Assembly (NCBI GenBank): GCA_964466035.1
Contig: CAYXLR010000014.1
Coordinates: forward strand, 1 to 51,970
DNA from: JANQEA01 sp964466035
GTDB taxonomy: Bacteria; Bipolaricaulota; Bipolaricaulia; UBA7950; UBA9294
DNA: 51,970 bases
Reading direction: 5' to 3'
Shown here: positions 1 through 7,932 of the stretch, in pieces
Numbering within the stretch: the first letter of the stretch is position 1
How the letters are laid out: the number at the start of each line of letters is the position of its first letter
Program-made: the position numbers and the translations under genes
The notes under the pieces: model-generated
What the model was told of the DNA's origin: nothing
The model's input: only the letters and a program-made list of their open reading frames with translations
Databases searched by the model: none

Positions 1-489
1 GCCCTTGCTCGACAGGAGCGAGAAGACCGGCGCGAGCATCAGGCCGATCCACATCACGAACGACTCGGTGTTCCGATCCGACCGCCACAGCCGCTTGACG
101 ACCGGGAAGTAGGCGACGACGAGGATCGACTGAATCGCGCTGTGCGCGGCGGCGTGCTGCCACGTGAGCGCCCAGACCACAAGGATCACGACGACGGCGC
201 CGAGGCAGCCGAGGTCGAAGCGGTTGAAACGCGTGCTCCGGTCCCCCCAGACGGCGACGGCGATCGCCACCCCGCCGCAGAGCGCCAGGTCGGCCGTGTT
301 GAGGATGTTGTCGAGAAGGCCGAAGTCGCCCTCCGCCAAATATGTCAACAGGCTCCCGACCACGGCGATGGTGAAGAAGACCCACATCGCGAGCGCCGGA
401 CTGATCCGACCTCTCCGGATCGCCCAGACGTAGTGAAGGCCGATGAACAGGTTGGTCGTCGTCACCGCGACGATGGAGAAGAGCCTCAT
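1..489 (-). CDS. Integral membrane protein, C-terminus beyond window edge
   Basis: An open frame runs from an ATG at 489 to the window edge (163 residues, no stop), so the C-terminus is missing. A GGGAGGTGG ribosome site lies just upstream of the ATG. The translation is strongly hydrophobic with about five likely membrane segments: near residues 1-22, 33-50, 65-85, 93-111 and 115-130, with another beginning near 145. Short basic loops separate them. I recognise no catalytic motif and no family, so no function is given. It is transcribed divergently from the ABC transporter pair that starts at 666. Confidence 0.7.
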   Translation of the reverse strand, partial: MRLFSIVAVTTTNLFIGLHYVWAIRRGRISPALAMWVFFTIAVVGSLLTYLAEGDFGLLDNILNTADLALCGGVAIAVAVWGDRSTRFNRFDLGCLGAVVVILVVWALTWQHAAAHSAIQSILVVAYFPVVKRLWRSDRNTESFVMWIGLMLAPVFSLLSSKG

Positions 490-665
490 CCCGCACCACC
501 TCCCGCAGCTCGCGGCCACCCGGGGCCGAGGAAGCGTGAGAGTACGTCAGACCCATGAAGCATCTCAACGTGCCTTTCTCAAGATGTCCCTCCGCAGCCT
601 CCTTCGATGACAGCCGTGGAATCCACAGGTACAATCCGCGGGATTCCGGTGGGGAGGGTCGGGCA
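490..665. promoter_or_regulatory. Divergent intergenic region with possible -10 for the ABC operon
   Basis: This 176-base stretch separates two divergent genes. TACAAT at 630-635 could be a -10 element for the plus-strand ABC operon, with no good -35 match. GGGGAGGG at about 652-659 is the ribosome site that favours the ATG at 666 over the upstream in-frame ATG at 555, because a start at 555 would lie upstream of the -10 candidate. I see no gene here. Confidence 0.35.
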
Positions 666-1580
666 ATGACCGACGGAGAGTTCCTGAGAGTCGAGGGCGT
701 CAGCAAGACGTTCGAGTCGGTCCGCGCGGTCGACGACGTCTCCTTTTCCGTCGGGCGCGGCGAGATCCTCGGCTTTCTCGGTCCCAACGGCGCCGGAAAG
801 ACGACGACGATCCGGATGATCCTCGGGATCTTCCACCCCGACTCCGGGACGATCCGCTGCTCCCTCGACGGCGAAGCCCACCACGCTCCCAAGGAGCGAA
901 CAGGCTACCTGCCCGAGGAGCGCGGCCTCTACAGCGACGCCAAGGTCCTCGACCTGCTCGTCTACTTCGGCGAGCTGAAGGGGCTCGCTCGGGCCGAGGC
1001 CCGAGATCGTGCCCGTGAGTGGCTCGAGCGTTTCGATCTCCTCGACTGGGCGTCGATGAAGGTCGAGAAGCTGTCGAAGGGAATGCAGCAGAAGATCCAG
1101 TTCACCGCTTCGATCCTTCACCGTCCGGACCTCGTCGTCCTCGACGAGCCGTTCTCCGGACTCGATCCGGTCAACCAGAACCTCCTCCACGGGATCATCG
1201 CCGGCCTGAAGGACGAAAACGTCGCCGTCCTGCTCTCGTCGCATCGGATGAACCTCGTCGAGGCGCTGTGCGACCGGATCTTCCTGATCCACAACGGCCG
1301 TCGCGTCCTCTACGGCGACCTCGAGGAGATCAAGGAGTCCCACGGCGAGCACGCGGTGCGGATCCGCTTCGTCGGCGACGGGTCGGCGCTGGCCGAGCTT
1401 CCTGGCGTGACGGACCTCCGGCTCGAGGAGGGACGCGCCGCGTTCACGCTCGAGCGACACGTCAGCCCGGACGCGTTCGTGCGAAGCCTCCCCGAGTCGA
1501 TCGAGATCCTCGCGCTGTCCGTCGATCGGCCGTCGCTTCACGACATCTTCGTCCGGACGGTCGAAGGGAGGACCCCGTGA
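666..1580 (+). CDS. ABC-2 type transporter ATP-binding protein (NatA/CcmA-like)
   Basis: Predicted 304-residue ATPase that powers the membrane partner encoded immediately downstream. Visible motifs in order are Walker A (GPNGAGKTT), the ABC signature in the form LSKGMQQK, Walker B (LVVLDEP) and the switch histidine (LLSSH). A C-terminal tail of about 80 residues after the ATPase core resembles the DUF4162-type extension of NatA-like drug or sodium exporters. The start is the ATG after GGGGAGGG; an in-frame ATG at 555 is less likely. The stop overlaps the permease GTG by four bases (GTGA), so the pair is probably translationally coupled. The substrate cannot be read from sequence. Confidence 0.9.
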   Translation: MTDGEFLRVEGVSKTFESVRAVDDVSFSVGRGEILGFLGPNGAGKTTTIRMILGIFHPDSGTIRCSLDGEAHHAPKERTGYLPEERGLYSDAKVLDLLVYFGELKGLARAEARDRAREWLERFDLLDWASMKVEKLSKGMQQKIQFTASILHRPDLVVLDEPFSGLDPVNQNLLHGIIAGLKDENVAVLLSSHRMNLVEALCDRIFLIHNGRRVLYGDLEEIKESHGEHAVRIRFVGDGSALAELPGVTDLRLEEGRAAFTLERHVSPDAFVRSLPESIEILALSVDRPSLHDIFVRTVEGRTP

Positions 1581-2440
1581 AGCTCGGCAAGGTGATCCGC
1601 TGGGAGTTCACCCAGAGCGTCCGGAGCAAGCAGTTCCTGATCATCACGATCCTGCTCCCGGCGATTGCGGCCGTCGCCGTCTTCGCGATCTCCCGCGCGA
1701 TCGGCGACGACTTGAGTTCGACCGCGGATCCCCTGCCGCCGGCGATCATCGGGATCTTCCTCGCGCTCATCCTCTACCTCGGCGCGTTCATGTCCGGCGT
1801 GATGACGATGTACGGCGTGATGAAGGAGAAGCAGAGCCGGGTCGTCGAGATGATGCTGTCGTCCGTCTCGGCGTGGGAGTTGATGTGCGGAAAGCTGATC
1901 GGGCTCGGTCTCGCAGGACTGATCCAGGTCCTCGTCTGGGCAACGCTGGCCTACGTCGGGGCGTCGCAGTTCATTCCCGTCTCGTTGGCGGCACTGACCC
2001 CCGTCCACTGGATCACGTACCCGCTCTACTTCGTCCTCGGGTACCTGTTCATCGGCTCGATCTTCGGAACAGTCGGCGCGGCGATCAAGGACATCCACTC
2101 CGGCGGCGCCGTCGGGTTCGCCGGCATCATTCCGTACCTCCCGATGATGTTCACCGCGCTGATCGTCCAGAAGCCCGACACGCTGTGGGTTCGGATCGCC
2201 GGATTCATCCCGCCGTTCGTCCCGGGCGTGATGCTCCTGCGGATCGGGGCGACCCCGCTCGCTTCGGAGGGGACCCGGTTCGTCCCGTCGTGGGAGATCG
2301 CGCTCAGCCTCGCCTCGCTCGCCGTCGGGACCTTCCTGATGATGCGGTTCGCGACCAGGGTCTTCGAAGTCGGGATGCTGATGACCGGCAAGTCGGCGTC
2401 GCTGCGGGAGCTGTGGCGCTGGGGAAGACGGAGGATCTGA
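1577..2440 (+). CDS. ABC-2 type transporter permease (NatB-like)
   Basis: Predicted 287-residue permease that pairs with the preceding ATPase. One membrane segment near residues 20-42 is followed by five or so clustered segments from about 58 to 270. The cytoplasmic motif around MYGVMKEKQSRVVEMMLSS is the characteristic linker of NatB-like ABC-2 permeases. NatB itself has a large extracytoplasmic domain between the first and second segments; here that loop is only about 20 residues (around DDLSSTADPLPP), so this is a compact version. The GTG start at 1577 overlaps the ATPase stop. Export of a small molecule or ion is likely, but the substrate is unknown. Confidence 0.85.
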   Translation: MKLGKVIRWEFTQSVRSKQFLIITILLPAIAAVAVFAISRAIGDDLSSTADPLPPAIIGIFLALILYLGAFMSGVMTMYGVMKEKQSRVVEMMLSSVSAWELMCGKLIGLGLAGLIQVLVWATLAYVGASQFIPVSLAALTPVHWITYPLYFVLGYLFIGSIFGTVGAAIKDIHSGGAVGFAGIIPYLPMMFTALIVQKPDTLWVRIAGFIPPFVPGVMLLRIGATPLASEGTRFVPSWEIALSLASLAVGTFLMMRFATRVFEVGMLMTGKSASLRELWRWGRRRI

Positions 2441-2453
2441 CAGGGGAGACCGC

Positions 2454-2639
2454 ATGCAGCTGCGCGAGGACTTCGAGATCGGGACGACGCCCGAGGAGTN
2501 NNNNNNNNNNNNNNNNNNNNNNNNNNNNNNNNNNNNNNNNNNNNNNNNNNNNNNNNNNNNNNNNNNNNNNNNNNNNNNNNNNNNNNNNNNNNNNNNNNNC
2601 GAGGAGTTCCTCGCCGGCTTCGGCGTCGAATCGGCGTGA
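2454..2639 (+). CDS. Gene interrupted by assembly gap, possibly SRPBCC/CoxG-like
   Basis: An ATG at 2454 after GGGGAG starts a frame of 15 residues (MQLREDFEIGTTPEE) that runs into the N block; 12 in-frame residues after the block (EEFLAGFGVESA) end in TGA. The N block is exactly 100 bases, a conventional scaffolding length, so the true size and even the shared frame are unknown, and the two ends could belong to different genes. The N-terminal pattern, a beta-strand followed by T-x-P-E-E, is typical of SRPBCC (CoxG/START-like) proteins, but this is a weak guess. Confidence 0.35.
   Translation: MQLREDFEIGTTPEEXXXXXXXXXXXXXXXXXXXXXXXXXXXXXXXXXXEEFLAGFGVESA
2500..2599. other. Assembly gap (100 N)
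   Basis: A run of exactly 100 undetermined bases, the usual filler for a scaffold join of unknown length. Gene order across this point rests on read pairing or on an assembler's choice, so the ABC operon and the cyclase and exosortase region are not proven to be this close. Confidence 0.98.
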
Positions 2640-2640
2640 C

Positions 2641-3573
2641 CTACGCGGCTCCGCCTGCCCCGCCCTTCAGCGCCGCGAATCGATCGATGAACCGTTCGGC
2701 CTCCGCGAGGTCGACGTTCTCGGCGCCGAGCGAGATCCGCTTCTTGCCGTTGACGACGAGGACGATCCCGCCCTGCTCGAACCGAACGTCGACGTCCCTC
2801 AGCTCGTGCTCGATCCCCATCCCGGCGCGCGCGGCGGCCCACTCGACGACCTGGGGGAGCTTGCGCGCGACCCGCTTTCCGATCGCCCGCTTGAGCCTTC
2901 CTTCCAGGCCGCCCTCTCCCTCCCCGAGCGCGGCGAGCTTCTCCTGCACGCCCTGAAGCTCCTCCAGCGCGTGCTTGGCGAACTGGATGACGAGCTTCCC
3001 GTCGTCGGTCAGGATCAGCTCCGCGTCGTCGTGGACCGTGCCCAGCGTCGCGACCTCGTCCCGCCAGACGACCTCGTACAGACGGTGCTCGCCGAGCCCC
3101 TTCAGCGGGCGCTCCCCGAGGTCGCGGAAGGTGCGCTCGGTCGCCGCCAGGGACGAATGCTCAGCCACGCTCGACGAAACGACGATCTGGCCGCCCTTCG
3201 CGACGTCGGCGATCCGCTTGGCGAGGTTGACCGAGGTGCCGAACAGGTCGCCGGCGGTGCGGATCGCCGCGCCCCAGGTCAAGCCGATCCCGGCCGAGAG
3301 GGTCGTCTCCTCGCCGTGGCAGTACTCCGCGCAGAGCGCGTCCTGCATCTCGACCGAGCACTCGACCGCCTCCGCGACGTCCTCGAACGAGGTCATCACG
3401 CCGTCGCCGTACGTCTTCAGGACGCGCCCGCCGCGCCCGGAGACCCTGCTCTCCACGAGGTCGACGAACGCGCGGGCGAGGCGGAACGCCTCCTCGTCGC
3501 CGCGCTCCGCGGTCAACGCGGTGAATCCGCGCAGATCGGAGAACTGGATCGCGAGAGGCTCTTCGCTCGGCAC
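2641..3573 (-). CDS. Class III adenylate/guanylate cyclase with unknown C-terminal domain
   Basis: Predicted 310-residue cytosolic nucleotide cyclase. The catalytic domain fills residues 1 to about 150. The first metal Asp lies in QFSDLRGFT, a Lys at the base-recognition position precedes the second metal Asp in LKTYGDGVM, and the Asn/Arg transition-state pair is seen in VNLAKRI. No membrane or sensor domain precedes it. The remaining 150 residues include a predicted helix (FAKHALEELQGVQEKL) and basic and beta-rich segments that I do not recognise. The start is GTG at 3573 with AGGAGG nine bases away. Catalytic residues suggest an active enzyme. A CRP-like dyad at 9181 offers a possible downstream target of cAMP. 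Confidence 0.88.
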   Translation of the reverse strand: MPSEEPLAIQFSDLRGFTALTAERGDEEAFRLARAFVDLVESRVSGRGGRVLKTYGDGVMTSFEDVAEAVECSVEMQDALCAEYCHGEETTLSAGIGLTWGAAIRTAGDLFGTSVNLAKRIADVAKGGQIVVSSSVAEHSSLAATERTFRDLGERPLKGLGEHRLYEVVWRDEVATLGTVHDDAELILTDDGKLVIQFAKHALEELQGVQEKLAALGEGEGGLEGRLKRAIGKRVARKLPQVVEWAAARAGMGIEHELRDVDVRFEQGGIVLVVNGKKRISLGAENVDLAEAERFIDRFAALKGGAGGAA

Positions 3574-3626
3574 GGGGCGGCGCCTCCTTCCAGTGCGGAG
3601 TCTAGGCAAACGGCCGGCCGACGGCA

Positions 3627-3665
3627 ACAAAAAGCGCGCCGCCCGGTGCGCTCCCCGGACGGCGC
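3627..3665 (-). terminator. Rho-independent terminator of the exosortase H operon
   Basis: On the minus strand an 11-bp stem (one G-T pair) is formed by 3665-3655 and 3646-3636 with an 8-base loop, and it is followed by GCTTTTTG. It starts 16 bases past the stop of the 1018-residue protein gene and separates that operon from the cyclase gene. Confidence 0.8.
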
Positions 3666-3680
3666 AATCGACTTGCGCTC

Positions 3681-6600
3681 CTACCTCTGGACGAACAGCT
3701 TCCCCTTGTCGGTGAACGTGCTCCCGGAACCGGTCGCCACGACGACGTACACGTAGGCGCCGTTGGCGAGCCGTTGACCGCCGTCGTTTCGACCGTCCCA
3801 GGAGACCGCGAGGACGTTCTCCGCTTCGGCCCGCCAGACGAGGCGCCCGGCCAGGTCGTAGACCGTCACCGCGAACGTCTCCGCCAAGCCGGTACCGACG
3901 AAGCCGAACCGGGTCTCGTCGGCGAACGGGGACGGGGCCGCGTAGAACCGATCGACGCGGAACTCGGCCGCGACGATCGACACGGACGCCGTGCTCGTGT
4001 CGTCCGGGTCGCTCGGATCGACGTAGGTCGCCGTCACCGTCTCCCCGACGGCGTATCCCAGCTCCAGCCCGGCGGTGATGAACGTTCCCGGGGGACCGCC
4101 CGGAATCGGCGTCAGGTCGTACGTGGCGTCGCCGATCGTCACCGCGTCGACCAGCGCCCCCGCATCGGCGATCGACGGATCGACAACCTTGACGTAGATC
4201 GGATCCCCCTCGACGTACGCCGCCACCGGGTTCCCTTCCTCGTCGACGAACGAAAGCGTCGACCCGGTCGGCAGGGCGCCGCCGACCCCAACCTTGATCG
4301 AGACCCACCCGACGTCCGAGTGGTTCGACGGATCGTGGTAGACGCCGAGGATCGTGTCTCCCGGAAGGACGCCGAGCGTCGGGACGCACTCGTGCCGATC
4401 GACCAGGTCGATGCACGTCACGCTGACGAAGTCGCCGGTGTCGATCCCCGTCTCCAGCAGATCGACGACCGCCCACCGTCCGTTGCGCGGGTTGAGGACG
4501 TACAGCTTCGCCCACTGATCCGCCTGCACGCCTCGTTCGCCGAACACGTTGGTGTCGCCGAGCAGCCCGTTCACCAGATGTTGCTCGTTGTCTTGGAACT
4601 CGCAGACGGCCGCCGGCCGGTTCGCCGCGAAATCCATCGGGCCGAACGGGACGTTCTGCCGGCCGTCCCAGTACCCGTCGATCCGCTCGCGTCGCTGCCG
4701 GTCCTCGTCCTGATCGGGATCGACCACCTCGACGAACACGCAGTCGGAGTTGAAGTAGCTGCCGACCCGACTCCCCTGGCGATCGAGGAAGTACATCAGC
4801 AGCCGGTCGCCGTCGTAGACCTGCGTGTCTCCCACCTCGAAGACCGAGAACGACACGTCGTTCGCGACGCGGACCTCCTGGATCTCAGGCGGGAACGCCG
4901 TCGCCGTGTTGATGTCCCCGAGCAAAGGAATCTCCGCTTCAAGGTAGACGACGTCGTTGTACCGGGCGTAGATCGAATCCTCATTGAACGCCTCGAGCTC
5001 CCAGTTGTCCAGCCGGAGCGAGTAGCCGCCGAGGAGGTCCGGATCGCCGATGCCGAGAGCGTCCCAGACCGAGGTCAGCCGCATCCCGGCGTTCGTGAAG
5101 AAGACCGGCGAGTTGCTCGACAGCTCGTCGAGGACGAGCCACTCGGCGTCGTCGACCTCGTGCGGATCGCAGACGTGAACGACGACCTTCTCCGGGCAGC
5201 ACGGGTCGGTGTTGGCGTTGCCGTCGGTCACTTCGATGTAGACGGGATCGCGGCCGATCCAGAACACCGACTCGTCGTTCCGCTCCGCGCCGGTGAACCG
5301 GAGGCGGCTGTGATTCCTCTCGCCGATGTACGCCGTCGCCAGGGAGAAGTCGTCCTGATCGTTCGGATCGATGTAGTACGCGACGAGCACGTCCCGCTCG
5401 TTCAGCGAGTTGAACCCGAGATCGCGGAGGATGTCGTTGATCCAGAACTGGAAGACTCCCGTGTCCGGTCCCGTCTCCTGCGCGTAGAACATCACGCGGG
5501 TGACCCCCGAGGCGCTCGCCGTGTCGAACGCCGTCACGTTCCCGTCCGCGGCGGTCGGGTAGTCGACGTAGTACGTTCCGTCGACGTTCGGTTGATTGCT
5601 CCCGTCGGCCGCAAGATCGATGAAGACGCCGCTGTCGTAGATGGAGTACCAGACGATCGGCCTCGCAACGAGCGGCACTTCGCCAACCCCCGCATCGATC
5701 CCGATTACTCCGCCGTGCCGCTTCAGCGTGCAGAAGGTGTTCGCGCTCGCTTCCCGCTCCGGATTCCACGAACCCGGGTTGACGAGGATGAAGATCGGCA
5801 CGTACTCGACCGCGCCGCAGTTCACGTTCTCGTCCGGATCGACGACCGTCACCAGCGCCGCCTCGTTGGCGTCGTGGTACACCTCGCGTCCCCATTCGAT
5901 CGTCGACTCCTCGTCGCTGATCTTCCCGAGGCCGAGCGCGACGTCGGTCGGGTCGTTCTGGTCGACGTACAGCCCGACGAGCGTGTCCATGTTCTCGAAC
6001 CGCCCGAGCATGTAGTCCTCGCCGTGGGGCGCGTCCGCTCCCGGCGGGAGATACGCGGCGCCGTCGGGGTACTCGGTTCCGGCATCGGTCGCGACGATGT
6101 AGTTCTGCGCGCGGTCGACCCAGATCCGATCGTCCCCGTGATCGTCCCCGTCGCCGTCGGCGTAGAGGTACCCGCCCCATTCGAAGTCGGTCGGGTTCAC
6201 CGCGCCGCCGATGGCGCCGGTGTACGGACCGACGACGTGCGCGTGGAGGCGCTCGTCGTCCCCGAAGTCGACCCGCGTCCCGATCTGGAACGGTCGCCCA
6301 CTGACGAAGACGCCGGTGCTGCTGTTCGTCTCCTCGAGGAAGTCGGCGCCGAGCCAGCCGGCCGTTCCGCCGGGCCAGTGCCCCTGGTGCGGCACGTAGT
6401 CCGGGTCCCCGTGGAAGACGAGGTCGCCCGCCCCGTCGCCGTCGACGTCGACGCCGTCCGCGTCGATGTAGCTCTCCCACACGATGTGCGCTCCGGTCTT
6501 GGTGTCCATCACCTTGATGTCGGTCCAGAACTTGTCCCGCACGTCGCAGTCGATGTCCTCGTCCGGATCGACGACGACGATCCAGATCTCGTCCCCTTCT

Positions 6601-6737
6601 CTCACCTTCGTGACGCGGTTCTCGCCGTTCTTGTCCGCCGAGAAGTACAGCTGCCCGTCCGACGCCCACGCCCCGGCGAACGAAGCTGCGATGAACAGGA
6701 GGGTGAGGCCTGCGGCGACAGTCCATCTCGCTTTCAC
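3681..6737 (-). CDS. Large exported modular protein with FlgD/T9SS-like C-terminal Ig domain
   Basis: Predicted 1018-residue surface or secreted protein. Residues 1-25 form a signal peptide with a likely cut after AWA. The body repeats two acidic signatures. One, of the form VVDPDEN, occurs near residues 57, 299, 503 (degenerate), 671 and 851. The other, YxDPxDPxD-like, occurs near 257, 456, 800 and 906. Alternation suggests four to five Ig-like modules of about 200 residues, with Asp-rich loops that could bind calcium. Residues from about 930 (AAPSPFADETRFGF, VYDLAGRLVW, WDGRNDGGQRLANGAY) match FlgD-like or type IX sorting C-terminal domains. It is last in the exosortase H operon, 32 bases after the associated membrane protein. 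Function unknown; an S-layer or adhesive role is inference. Confidence 0.8.
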   Translation of the reverse strand: MKARWTVAAGLTLLFIAASFAGAWASDGQLYFSADKNGENRVTKVREGDEIWIVVVDPDEDIDCDVRDKFWTDIKVMDTKTGAHIVWESYIDADGVDVDGDGAGDLVFHGDPDYVPHQGHWPGGTAGWLGADFLEETNSSTGVFVSGRPFQIGTRVDFGDDERLHAHVVGPYTGAIGGAVNPTDFEWGGYLYADGDGDDHGDDRIWVDRAQNYIVATDAGTEYPDGAAYLPPGADAPHGEDYMLGRFENMDTLVGLYVDQNDPTDVALGLGKISDEESTIEWGREVYHDANEAALVTVVDPDENVNCGAVEYVPIFILVNPGSWNPEREASANTFCTLKRHGGVIGIDAGVGEVPLVARPIVWYSIYDSGVFIDLAADGSNQPNVDGTYYVDYPTAADGNVTAFDTASASGVTRVMFYAQETGPDTGVFQFWINDILRDLGFNSLNERDVLVAYYIDPNDQDDFSLATAYIGERNHSRLRFTGAERNDESVFWIGRDPVYIEVTDGNANTDPCCPEKVVVHVCDPHEVDDAEWLVLDELSSNSPVFFTNAGMRLTSVWDALGIGDPDLLGGYSLRLDNWELEAFNEDSIYARYNDVVYLEAEIPLLGDINTATAFPPEIQEVRVANDVSFSVFEVGDTQVYDGDRLLMYFLDRQGSRVGSYFNSDCVFVEVVDPDQDEDRQRRERIDGYWDGRQNVPFGPMDFAANRPAAVCEFQDNEQHLVNGLLGDTNVFGERGVQADQWAKLYVLNPRNGRWAVVDLLETGIDTGDFVSVTCIDLVDRHECVPTLGVLPGDTILGVYHDPSNHSDVGWVSIKVGVGGALPTGSTLSFVDEEGNPVAAYVEGDPIYVKVVDPSIADAGALVDAVTIGDATYDLTPIPGGPPGTFITAGLELGYAVGETVTATYVDPSDPDDTSTASVSIVAAEFRVDRFYAAPSPFADETRFGFVGTGLAETFAVTVYDLAGRLVWRAEAENVLAVSWDGRNDGGQRLANGAYVYVVVATGSGSTFTDKGKLFVQR

Positions 6738-6769
6738 GGTTTCCGTCCTTCTCTTGTGCTCATGATCCC

Positions 6770-7408
6770 TCAGCCGCTTGCTCCGATCGCCTCAACCGAG
6801 AGGTCCTCGCGACGTCTCCCGTCTCGCGCCCGCCGAAGAACGCGCCTCCAGGCGCCGAACGTCAGCAGGATCCAGATCGCCACCGGCGCCGCCTCCCACA
6901 GAACCCGCACGCCGACCTGCCAGAGATCGAGCGTTCGCGCGAGGAACGGGCCGACCGGCGTCAGCCCGACCGCCGCGTAGGAGAGCTCGACCGACGCGAC
7001 GAGGTACCCCGCATGGACGACCAGCAACGCTCCGACCGAGACCCCGATTCGCGCGAGCCTTCGCGACCATCCGAGCCCCGGCGTGGCCACGAGCAACGCC
7101 AGCAGCGGGATGACCGCGAAGAACGTGTACCGATCGAACCAGGTGAACGGGGCGACCTCCCCCGGTCCGACGATCCGGTAGATCCAGACCGCGGCGCCCC
7201 GCGCCTCGAGGACCGAGGCGTTCGGGCTCTCGACCCACCGAAACAGCGGCCGCGCCAGTCCGGTCACCGCCGCGGTGTACCCCGGCGCGACGAACGACCA
7301 GATCCCTGTTAACAGGGCCGTCACGACGAGGAAGACCGCGACGAAGCGAACGACGAGCTTCGTCCAGCCGGGCGCGGTCGGTCCCGTCTCAGGCCCTCTT
7401 CGGCGCAT
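6770..7408 (-). CDS. Probable exosortase H-associated membrane protein
   Basis: Predicted 212-residue membrane protein with about four hydrophobic segments: residues 20-42, 88-105, 115-145 and 170-190. The second and third lie either side of an RRLAR loop. The C-terminus is a basic tail. The start is ATG at 7408 after GGAGGTG, overlapping the end of xrtH by 20 bases, so the two are coupled. An additional membrane protein next to xrtH is a known feature of exosortase H loci, and position is the main evidence here. Its biochemical role is not known. Confidence 0.6.
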   Translation of the reverse strand: MRRRGPETGPTAPGWTKLVVRFVAVFLVVTALLTGIWSFVAPGYTAAVTGLARPLFRWVESPNASVLEARGAAVWIYRIVGPGEVAPFTWFDRYTFFAVIPLLALLVATPGLGWSRRLARIGVSVGALLVVHAGYLVASVELSYAAVGLTPVGPFLARTLDLWQVGVRVLWEAAPVAIWILLTFGAWRRVLRRARDGRRREDLSVEAIGASG

Positions 7409-7910
7409 GCGCCCACCTCCCCGCCCACAGCAGCCACAACGCGACCGCGAAGACGATCAACACCGATTGCCAGACCAGCTGGTGCGCTGGATCGAGAAGC
7501 CCGGGCAGATGGACGCCGATGTAGTAGAGGCTCACCAGGCGGACGACGTTCAGCAGGAAGATCCCCCCAACGCCGAGACCGACGCCGATCAGCTTCGACG
7601 TCCATCCGGCCGGGAAGGTGATCACCGCGATCAGGAAGAGGCCGGTCGTGAACAGGCCGGTGCACGCGGTGACGACGGTGATCCCGAAGGCCTCCGAAGA
7701 GACCGTGCTTCCCGTGACGACCGTTCGGTGGCCGAGCAGGTTCAGGATCCCGCCCGTGACCCGCGCGAGACCGCGTTGGACCCCGTCCATGACCGCGTCG
7801 TTCCCCCCGATCCAGACCAGAAGCGCCACCGCGCACGCGGCGGCGACCGCGGACAACCAGATCCGGCGGTCGCACAGGCTTCTCAGGTGGCGCTTCCGGA
7901 CCTCGCGCAT
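7389..7910 (-). CDS. xrtH: Exosortase H (IPTL-CTERM sorting transpeptidase)
   Basis: Predicted 173-residue polytopic membrane protease/transpeptidase that would cleave C-terminal IPTL-type sorting tails and hand the protein to a surface anchor. The catalytic triad of the exosortase/archaeosortase family is visible: Cys83 in TACTG, Arg124 in NVVRL and His143 in AHQLVWQ. Four to five hydrophobic segments surround them. The length fits the short XrtH class rather than the longer EpsH-type exosortases. It starts at ATG 7910 (GAGG five bases upstream), 22 bases after the substrate gene. The adjacent substrate with a matching C-terminal signal supports the subtype. Confidence 0.85.
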   Translation of the reverse strand: MREVRKRHLRSLCDRRIWLSAVAAACAVALLVWIGGNDAVMDGVQRGLARVTGGILNLLGHRTVVTGSTVSSEAFGITVVTACTGLFTTGLFLIAVITFPAGWTSKLIGVGLGVGGIFLLNVVRLVSLYYIGVHLPGLLDPAHQLVWQSVLIVFAVALWLLWAGRWAHAPKRA

Positions 7911-7932
7911 GATGGCCTCGTTTCTCTCCCTC

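Noticed and set aside
3774..6980. 1068-codon plus-strand open frame opposite the large exported protein
   Set aside because: Arg/Asp/Val-rich antisense shadow caused by high G+C; the minus-strand frame has a signal peptide, domain structure, ribosome site and terminator.
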